A stretch of 64,000 bases of DNA from Plenodomus lindquistii (Eukaryota > Ascomycota > Dothideomycetes > Pleosporales > Leptosphaeriaceae). The notes under the pieces are model-generated. The model worked only from the letters and a program-made list of their open reading frames with translations, did no database searches and was not told the DNA's origin. Made by a program: the position numbers and the translations under genes. Shown here one piece after another: positions 56,754 through 64,000 of this stretch (position 1 is the first letter of the stretch; each line of letters opens with the position of its first letter). The DNA is taken from NCBI GenBank assembly GCA_025504975.1, contig JANUWI010000007.1, positions 248,001 through 312,000 on the forward strand, in the 5' to 3' direction.

Positions 56754-59373
56754 ATGGCACCCGCACGCTCGCGGGCAGACAAAGCACGGCAGTTTCTTAC
56801 CAGTGGTGCTGTGCTCCGTGAGGACTCTGATGACGAGCTCGGCTATGACGACCATCCATGGGAATGGATTTACAGCACAGAGGACGCAAACACCGACAAA
56901 GATGCGACCCCACGAAAACGGAAAGCGGCACCGACAACACTGGGAAGGCGCATCGTCGGTGCGCGCATGGGGGGCTTCAAGTGCAAAGTCGGAGACGCCG
57001 TACTTCTGAAGGCCGAGGGCAACCAAGCCTGGGTGGGCATCGTCTGCGACTTTCATGAAGATGTGGAGGACGGAGAGAAAATGGCCAAATTTCTATGGTT
57101 TTCCTCTGAGAAGGAGATTCGCAACCAGAGCAAGAAGCGCACCGACTTTCTGCCAGCAAGTCCGCCCATGTTACGCTTCCAAGGGGTACTAACCGTCCAC
57201 AGAACGAACTATACATCTCAGCCACATTCGATGACAATCCCCTGGAGTCCATCAACGGCACCGCTAAGATCTTGTCACCAGAGCAGTTTGAAAGTCGCTA
57301 CCCTGCAGGAGTTAAGAAATCCTCCAAGGACTTTGGCAAAGTCTTTGTTTGCAGGAGAGGCTGCAACACTCGTACAACGACCTACACACCCGAGTTCGTA
57401 TGGGAAGACATCTACAATGGCGCCGAGGATATCGACAGCTTGGTAGACCTCGTCGAGAGCCAGACCAAAGCGACTCGCAAGGGCACTGTACGGCCCAAGA
57501 AGCAGACACAAGCAGACTTAGACGACTTCGTAGAGCCAGATTCTGACGATGACGGGACTCCAAAAACTCCACGAAAGCGACGGAAACTCAACGAGGCCAC
57601 CACGCCTACTTCGACTAAGAAGACTCCGACCTCTCGCAAATTCCTTACTCCGACACACAAGCGTATCGTACTCAAGAAGCAGCTCGAGTTCACCCCCCTC
57701 GGAACGCGTGTGCTCTCTCCTTCGGCTCTGAACTCCCCTTTCCAGCAAGCAAGGAGCCAACTTCACGTGTCTTCGGTGCCTGCTGCACTCCCCTGTCGTG
57801 AGGAGGAGTTCTCCACGGTCTACAGCCATCTGGAAGCTGCCATCACAGACGGCTCAGGATCATGCATATACATCTCGGGCACACCTGGCACAGGTAAAAC
57901 TGCTACCGTGCGTGAGGTTGTAGCACAGCTTCATGCTTCGGTTCAAGCCGAGGAACTTGATGATTTTATTTTTGTCGAAATCAACGGCATGAAAGTCACA
58001 GATCCCCATCAGTCGTATTCGCTGCTATGGCAAGCGCTTCGCGGAGACAGAGTGAGTCCATCTCATGCGCTGGAATTATTGGAACGCGAGTTCTCCACTC
58101 CCAGTCCGCGTCGCGTACCTTGTGTTGTTTTGATGGACGAGCTCGATCAGCTTGTCACCAAGAACCAATCAGTCATGTACAACTTCTTCAACTGGCCTGG
58201 CTTGCGGCACAGCAGATTGATCGTGCTGGCCGTTGCGAATACAATGGATCTTCCCGAGCGTACATTGAGCAACAAGATTAGTAGCAGATTAGGTCCGTAT
58301 TTTCATCCCTTTACCCTGCTTCACGATGATCATTCACTTTCAATACCGTCTGCATTTCCACGCCACGTACATCTGCCGAATTCAGTGGACGCACGGATGC
58401 TTCTCAACGGCTTTCTATCTCGGTGGCCCTATCTTGCCGGGTTCTCCGGATACTTTATCTGCAAAACTGACTATTATGCATAGGTCTGACACGTATCACC
58501 TTCCCTGGTTATACATACGATCAATTGATGCAAATCATACAGTCGCGACTTGAAGGCGTACCAGGTAGCCTCGTCAAAACCGAAGCTGTACAATTCGCAG
58601 CGCGCAAAGTGGCGGCTGTTAGCGGTGATGCACGACGCGCTTTGGACATCTGTCGGCGGGCCGTGGAAATCGCGGAAACGGAAGTCACATCACAAGACCA
58701 CGATGACGAAGCACAGCCTACGACACCAAGTAGAACCGGCCGGGGAGACAAAACAAAGCTACTCCAAACGTCTCGGTCAATCAAATGTACCGCAGAACAG
58801 GACGCCGTTGCAATTAAACGGGCGGGACCGACTACGGCCCGAAAGGGCGTTGTTACGATCGCGACGATCAAACAGGCGATCAACGAGGCGACGAGCAGTC
58901 CCCTGCAGCAAGCACTACGGGCTCTTCCGTTGGTGAGCAAGGTGTTCCTTGCAGCGCTCTTGGCACGGATCCGTCGGACAGGCATCGGTGAAGCGGTGCT
59001 TGGCGATGTGGTGGACGAAGTCAAGAGAATGGGGCTCATGAGCCAGCTCCAGCCTGTTCATGATTACCTACTTGTCCCCGAAAAGGACGATGGCGGCATG
59101 GGGCTAGGAATTTTGGGGACGCCGATGCAGCCATCGACGCCTTCCAAACACAGAGACAGCCAAGCCATGGGCTCCAAAGCTTCGGACCTTAAGGCAGCGC
59201 GAGCCCTCGGTCTCGCACTGGCAGCTACTGAACTTTCAGAAGCAGGCATTGTAGGCGTTGAAGCCCGACATGGTGAGCGCGTGGGACGCGTGCGGCTGGG
59301 TGTTGGGGAGGACGAAGTGCGGCTTGCGTTAGGGGAGGACGAGTCGGTCCATGGCCTGGGTTTCGGTTCATAA
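56754..59373 (+). CDS. ORC1: Origin recognition complex subunit 1
   Basis: Largest ORC subunit, an AAA+ ATPase that marks replication origins and loads MCM together with Cdc6. Exons are inferred at 56754-57155, 57203-58292 and 58484-59373, giving 793 residues. A BAH domain occupies about residues 70-200 (VGDAVLLKAE, AWVGIVCDFHED, FVCRRGC). A basic, Ser/Thr-Pro-rich linker follows. The AAA+ module has Walker A GTPGTGKT (360-367), Walker B VVLMDELD (442-449), sensor 1 in VLAVANTMDLPER, and the LTRITFPGYTYDQL and SGDARRALDICRRA blocks. The C-terminal winged-helix part is seen around VSKVFLAALLARIRRTG. The first intron (57156-57202) uses a GC donor, GCAAGT, with a perfect TACTAAC branch site; the only nearby GT would break the frame. 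Confidence 0.95.
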
Positions 59374-61646
59374 TTGATGTCCAAATGACGCCCAGAAGTC
59401 CTCCAACTCGACGCAGACACGCTAAAGATACTTGGGGTTGTATTGTGAAGTTCAAAGGGTATCGCGGAACACTTTGACTTTAGACTTCTTTCACCAACAT
59501 AGCGTTCGGCGTTCTCACTCTACATTGGTATCAAGATCTCTACACCAGCCGTCAACGTCATACATGGATATTTCTCTTGTCTCACATCCCACCTCCCACG
59601 CGCTTTTCCACCAATCGCTTCCTCTACACCCAATAACGACCGCGACAGCCATAGTGCGGCCCAATCAGCGCGGCAGAGGACTTCCCAGTCAGCAGTCCGA
59701 CATGGTTCCCAAGCCGCAGCAGCAGGGACAAGCGACGAATAGCGACTGCCCGATTTGCCACCCCGTGGGGCGGTGGTGGTTTGCCATCCTGTGAGACCCG
59801 GGGAAGGATCGAAGACAACCACAATATTTGTGGAGTGTAATATATCTGAACATGATGTACGAGTTGTGGGGTAGAGGGGGGCAAGGTGGAGTGTAGTGGA
59901 GGGAATGCATGGATGCGAGATTCTGGGCTGCGGGCCACGAACCTACGAGCAACCACGCATGTAGGATGTGCGTTTTGCGCCTGCATGATGCCCTTGTTTG
60001 ACCGTATTGGTGGATTTGCTTTGTTTGGAGACGTGGGCATGGGGGGGGGGGGGGGGGATGGGATGGATATCCTTGCTGCATATCATTTCGCTGATATCCG
60101 ATCGATTGAACATTGATTAGAATGTCAAAGTGGATGACGATGAATGCATGACGGCTCGGCGCACATGGTTTAGGTAAGAGGGTATATGCGTACATGTAGG
60201 TTTCGGCTTATCTTGCGTTTTTGTTGGACGGGCTTGCAGGTATGGGGCGCAGAAGGTGAGGTGGAAGTGTTGAGCTCTAAGGCAAGGTACATAGGTCTGT
60301 ATCAGGATGGGGTTGGGCAGGTGCTGGGATCCCTTGATTCAACACTGCTCATAGATTTAAAGTGCGACAGGCTTGCACTGTGTATATGCATCTCTTGTGC
60401 GAACTGAAAAAGAACACGGATGATATGTGGAGACAGCACATCATCCGGCAATGCCTATATGCTCGGTGTCTTGCGTCCGCGAAGCTTGTTCCATTATAGT
60501 GTTTCACAGTCTCATCGCAATGTTATTTTAAGTTTCTCGTTATCGAATTCCTAACCGCGATGAACAAGCTCATTCTCATTTCATTATATTCTCAGCACGC
60601 ACGTCTAGACCTCTTTGTTCTATGCTGCACTTTGAAGTTATGAGTCTTTGAGGGTAGAACTTTCCTGACACTTCGATCTCAAGGTTTCTCTTTCCCACTC
60701 CATAAACAAGTAAAGAGATGTTTCGCCTGTCATGTAGATGGCTTGGAGGCTCTGACCTATATCAATAACTTGCATCAATGTCATCATGTCTTTTTCTTCT
60801 CAGTGACATTTGTTGAAGTTCAATATGGCTATGCACAACGTCTATTTTTAAACTGACTGCAGCGCGAGTACACGGCTGTTCCCTCTCATGACGTGAGTTC
60901 ACGGTGCCTTTAGTACAAGACTGGCACGTTTTATCTGAAATGGCCCTAAAAATCATAGCTGTTCTTTTTGACGTGCGCAGCTGAATCATTGAATGTAACG
61001 TGCAGACATCGACCTCCGCGACCGTGGGCGATACATTACCATGTCTTCGACAGTTCGTTGTCGTTCCTCAGGTCCCATAGCAAGATGTACCGTGAAGTAA
61101 AGTCCGGGATTAGCATGTCACACATTGATTGCAAGCGCTCTTTGGCATAGTCACCAACAAGACTTTAGCATTGCATCACACAAAGTGGCTCTCTGTGTGA
61201 TGGTCATGGCTGCTCATTGTCACTGGACCAATTGATAGTACACGTCATAGTGCCTTCAGGCGATGTCATTGCAAGGTTCGAAGGAATCGTGCCTTGTGGA
61301 AGCTCGAAAACAGATCTTAATCATGAGACAACGGGACTTTGGAACTATCAACATGTTGCCCAATTACAAAGGCCGCAGTACGAATGACTGCCGTTTTGGG
61401 CTAGCTTCAACCAAGTGGGGAGGCGCCACTGTAGCACCACCTCTGATCAACCACCATCTCAACTCCAAGACCCGTTGAACTATTGCAATACGCAGCGACG
61501 CACTACTGCACCTGCAGCTATTACTGCCATTATCCCAGGCCTCCTGTTAACATCGACACCTCGCTCAAGCAGCTCCAGTATAGCTTCTCTCAGGTTTGCC
61601 GGTTACTGAACTTACGCCGGCTGTTGCGGCATGGAGAGAATGAGAG
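59374..61646. other. Gene-free stretch between ORC1 and the Zn2Cys6 gene
   Basis: 2.3 kb with no supported gene. Three overlapping antisense frames near 59624-60195 are His/Pro/Arg-rich, have no family resemblance and sit in the 3' flank of ORC1. A 17-base G run lies at 60041-60057. Confidence 0.5.
60041..60057. repeat. G homopolymer (17 G)
   Basis: An uninterrupted run of 17 guanines in the region downstream of ORC1. Confidence 0.9.
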
Positions 61647-63197
61647 ATGGCGACGAGAAAATCTCATAACAAGACTAGGCTGGGTTGTCGTCAGTGTAAG
61701 AGAAGACGGATAAAGTGCGATGTAAAACAACCAAGCTGTGCGAATTGCGACAAGAAGGGTGAGACATGCAGTTTCCTCTCGCTCGCACCTTCCTCGCTTC
61801 TTTCGACACGATCAACATCGCCTGCTTCATCGCAACTTTCGACTACCTCGCCATCACCTAAGTCACCCATTCGGATCTCGCAAACGCAGCCAGTTTATTC
61901 GCCGAATAACCTAACGGCCTTCAGTAATGAAATTGCTCTGGCAACACAAACTCCACGACATACTGAAGCAGACTTCGACATGACAACGCTTGATCTGTCC
62001 ACTAGCTTTAGTGCTTCACCTCCTCAACTCTCGTACTTTCCAGAGTTCTCTATTCCTCCCTATCTACGTCTCGATGATGCCTGGAAAGATGTTCGTGAGG
62101 TCTTGCCACCATCCCTTCAAGATATACTGTCCCACTACGAGTACACAACTTCGCTCACTGGTGCAACTGGTGATCCAGCGAAAGCGGCTTGGCAGACCTA
62201 TGTTCCAGAAATGGCGCAGCAGCATGACTTCCTCGTCAATTGCGTACTGTCGGTCGCCTCATTACACCTAGGTCGGCTTCGAGAAGACCAAGCAGAGAAG
62301 AGAAAGATGAATGCTATTGCTGCATCACGTATGAACAAAGCGCTCACCAAGTACCGCTCAGCGCTGGAGGATATCACCGAAGACAATGCTGCAGCACTGT
62401 TCGCTAGCTCGACACTCACCGCAGTCTACTTGTTTCGGACATCATCTCTTGACATCCAAAATCTCTGCGCTTCCATGTCACCAGACACAGCTGTACCACC
62501 ACCACATGTAGTGGACAAGATGATGATGTGCGCTCTACGAACAATCTGGGGCCTCAGAGGTCCGCTCAGCGTGCTCATGAGCGGATGGAACTTCGTGATG
62601 CGCGGAAAAATGCACCCCGTTGCTCTCCGAGAATGGTGGCCCACTAGCTGTATTCCTGCTACGCCCAGAGCAGTGGAGGAAGACGAGCGCCTAAGAAAGA
62701 TTGAGGACCTATGGATGCAAAGCGACAGGTCATGGGCTCCAGAGCGAACTCACCTCAGTCAAGCTCTAGCCATTTTGCGAGAGACATTCAGTTTGATCAG
62801 CCAGCTGACGCTACCTGAAAAGTACCCGCCGATGACGGCAGTCCCCTACTCTGTAGACGACACGACCGTCGGCCTACTGACAGACCGAGGGGCAATATTC
62901 GTCTGGGCGACACGAATATCGCGCGAATTCATACAGATGATTGAGCAGAAAGACCGAGACGCCCTCGTCATTCTAGCACATTACGCGATACTGCCAGGTC
63001 GCGTTCGCAATGTGTGGTGGCTCGAAGGCCTGGGAGCCGACTTTGTCACCGCCATCGCCATGGCACTTGGAAGAGAGAATTGGTCCCTAATAGCGTGGCC
63101 GGCCAGCGTTGTAGGTGTGGATTTGAACAACGCGTTTGGAGCGAGGCAAGATCGTCTCGAGGGTACGCTTGATGAGATGCACATGGCTGTCATCTGA
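61647..63197 (+). CDS. Zn2Cys6 transcription factor
   Basis: Fungal binuclear zinc cluster regulator, single exon, 516 residues. The six cysteines are at 14, 17, 24, 31, 34 and 41 with the classic spacing C-x2-C-x6-C-x6-C-x2-C-x6-C, flanked by a basic KTRLGC start and KRRRIK. A Ser/Thr/Pro-rich linker follows (about 45-120), then a helical fungal-factor domain (DILSHYEYTTS, LVNCVLSVASLHLGR, a segment common in the Upc2/sterol-uptake-control-like subgroup). That subgroup resemblance is an impression, so sterol regulation is not claimed. No adjacent biosynthetic cluster is visible that would suggest a local pathway regulator. Confidence 0.9.
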   Translation: MATRKSHNKTRLGCRQCKRRRIKCDVKQPSCANCDKKGETCSFLSLAPSSLLSTRSTSPASSQLSTTSPSPKSPIRISQTQPVYSPNNLTAFSNEIALATQTPRHTEADFDMTTLDLSTSFSASPPQLSYFPEFSIPPYLRLDDAWKDVREVLPPSLQDILSHYEYTTSLTGATGDPAKAAWQTYVPEMAQQHDFLVNCVLSVASLHLGRLREDQAEKRKMNAIAASRMNKALTKYRSALEDITEDNAAALFASSTLTAVYLFRTSSLDIQNLCASMSPDTAVPPPHVVDKMMMCALRTIWGLRGPLSVLMSGWNFVMRGKMHPVALREWWPTSCIPATPRAVEEDERLRKIEDLWMQSDRSWAPERTHLSQALAILRETFSLISQLTLPEKYPPMTAVPYSVDDTTVGLLTDRGAIFVWATRISREFIQMIEQKDRDALVILAHYAILPGRVRNVWWLEGLGADFVTAIAMALGRENWSLIAWPASVVGVDLNNAFGARQDRLEGTLDEMHMAVI

Positions 63198-64000
63198 ACG
63201 CTTCGAACTTCGCTGCAAAGACACTGGCCCAGGTGTAGGCTTGTTTACATGCTGACAAGCCGTCCCTTTAACGTCTTCATACGGATGAGATATGAACTGT
63301 CCTACGTTCCTTCACCATCCTCGTATCACGAAGAAGTCCTGCAACCATGGGACCTGGAGGAAACCAAAGCTAGGGGTGGACCAACTCGAGTGTAACTATG
63401 CCCTTTGACCCTGAGCACGGCTGGCCGGTTAGGAGCTGGGAATCGGGCTCTACATATCCAGAAGCATATGCATCCTCCTTTCCGGCGAATCAATTGGCGA
63501 CTTTGTCCATCAGGGCATTGCGATGGAATCGTCCAGATACTAACTACGTAATGCACCGGCCAAGCCTATACATGCCATTTGGAGCGGCAATCATACACCC
63601 TATATCGCAGATGCAGCAGAAAGCATGCGCGGCAACGCATACCTGCTCGTCATTTCACATACGCGTCACTTGGCATGGGATCGCTATACCTGTGTACACA
63701 TGGATCATCGCCTTTACTACGTTTCTGTGAGCGGCATGGAGATGAACAAAACCAGGCATGCATGTATGGAGCAATAGCACGCTATCTATCTCTGGTATGA
63801 ATGAGCTTGGAGGGACAAAGTGGAAGAACCTGGAGTAGTCGACGCTATTGCAAAAACATCGGAGAGGAAGGAAAGAGAAGTCTCCACGAGCAACTTCAGG
63901 TCCGACGGCGCAGGAATGAAGTTTGTGAGCGAATCATAGAATGCGCGCAGGTCAGTCATATCAACATGTAACAAAGTTGTTCGTCTCCCAATCTAAAAGT
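63198..64000. other. Right-edge region with no firm gene
   Basis: It contains the 3' flank of the Zn2Cys6 gene, a 110-codon plus-strand frame (63398-63730) with an ATG but no family resemblance, and a possible minus-strand terminal exon (63786-63994). Confidence 0.4.
63786..63994 (-). CDS. Possible terminal exon of a minus-strand gene running off the window
   Basis: Reading leftward, a TTTTAG acceptor-like site at the window edge is followed by an open frame of about 68 codons to a TAG at 63786-63788. The peptide (DLRAFYDSLTNFIPAPSDL, then LLVETSLSFLSDVFAIA) has the amphipathic, helix-forming look of real protein. An internal ATG at 63959 could also start a very short protein. The upstream exons would lie beyond the window, so this is a guess from composition and the splice-like site. 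Confidence 0.3.

Noticed and set aside
59624..60195. Minus-strand frames of 138 and 168 codons downstream of ORC1
   Set aside because: They overlap each other in different frames, cross the G homopolymer, and have His/Pro/Arg-rich content without homology.

Overview
The window is nuclear DNA of a filamentous ascomycete (Pezizomycotina). Genes have short introns of about 45-70 nt with GTRNGT donors and CTRAY-like branch sites. Families typical of the group are present: a HET-domain protein, a Zn2Cys6 regulator, a fungal rhodopsin-domain membrane protein, and a split two-subunit ATP-citrate lyase. Gene content and style suggest a Dothideomycete, perhaps Pleosporales; this placement is inference. 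No CRISPR array, rRNA gene or intact transposon was seen.

Layout. 1-10 kb: a seven-helix membrane protein, a secreted flavin amine-oxidase-like enzyme, a tRNA-like element, and a secreted, membrane-anchored histidine-phosphatase relative that lacks its catalytic residues. 11.7-17.1 kb: acl1 and acl2, divergent genes for the two subunits of cytosolic ATP-citrate lyase, sharing a 1.3-kb repeat-rich promoter region. 17.7-25.4 kb: an RNase III-fold protein with a very long disordered tail, a seven-exon CorA-like membrane protein, and a 53-residue cysteine-rich protein split by one intron. 25.5-28.7 kb: a head-to-head mitochondrial translation pair (ribosomal protein uL10m and bacterial-type prolyl-tRNA synthetase). 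29.5-32.5 kb: a divergent Mediator subunit 19 / Rad10 pair.

33-44 kb: a HET-domain protein, a tocopherol-cyclase-like protein, a secreted agmatinase, a zincless Fpg-type DNA glycosylase and the NatA auxiliary subunit Nat1/Naa15. 43.8-55.2 kb is 11.4 kb with no convincing gene, although its base composition looks ordinary. 55.2-64 kb: a small bZIP factor, ORC1 (with a GC-AG intron) and a Zn2Cys6 transcription factor. A possible terminal exon of another gene lies at the right edge.

The window is a chromosomal housekeeping segment and not an operon or biosynthetic cluster. Functional coupling is clear only for acl1/acl2 and for uL10m/prolyl-tRNA synthetase. Exon boundaries were inferred by hand from splice signals, frame continuity and family resemblance. 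No candidate for a wholly new system stands out. The best leads are the phosphatase relative without catalytic residues, the RNase III-fold protein with the giant tail, the tRNA-like element, the overlapping upstream ORFs and the gene desert.
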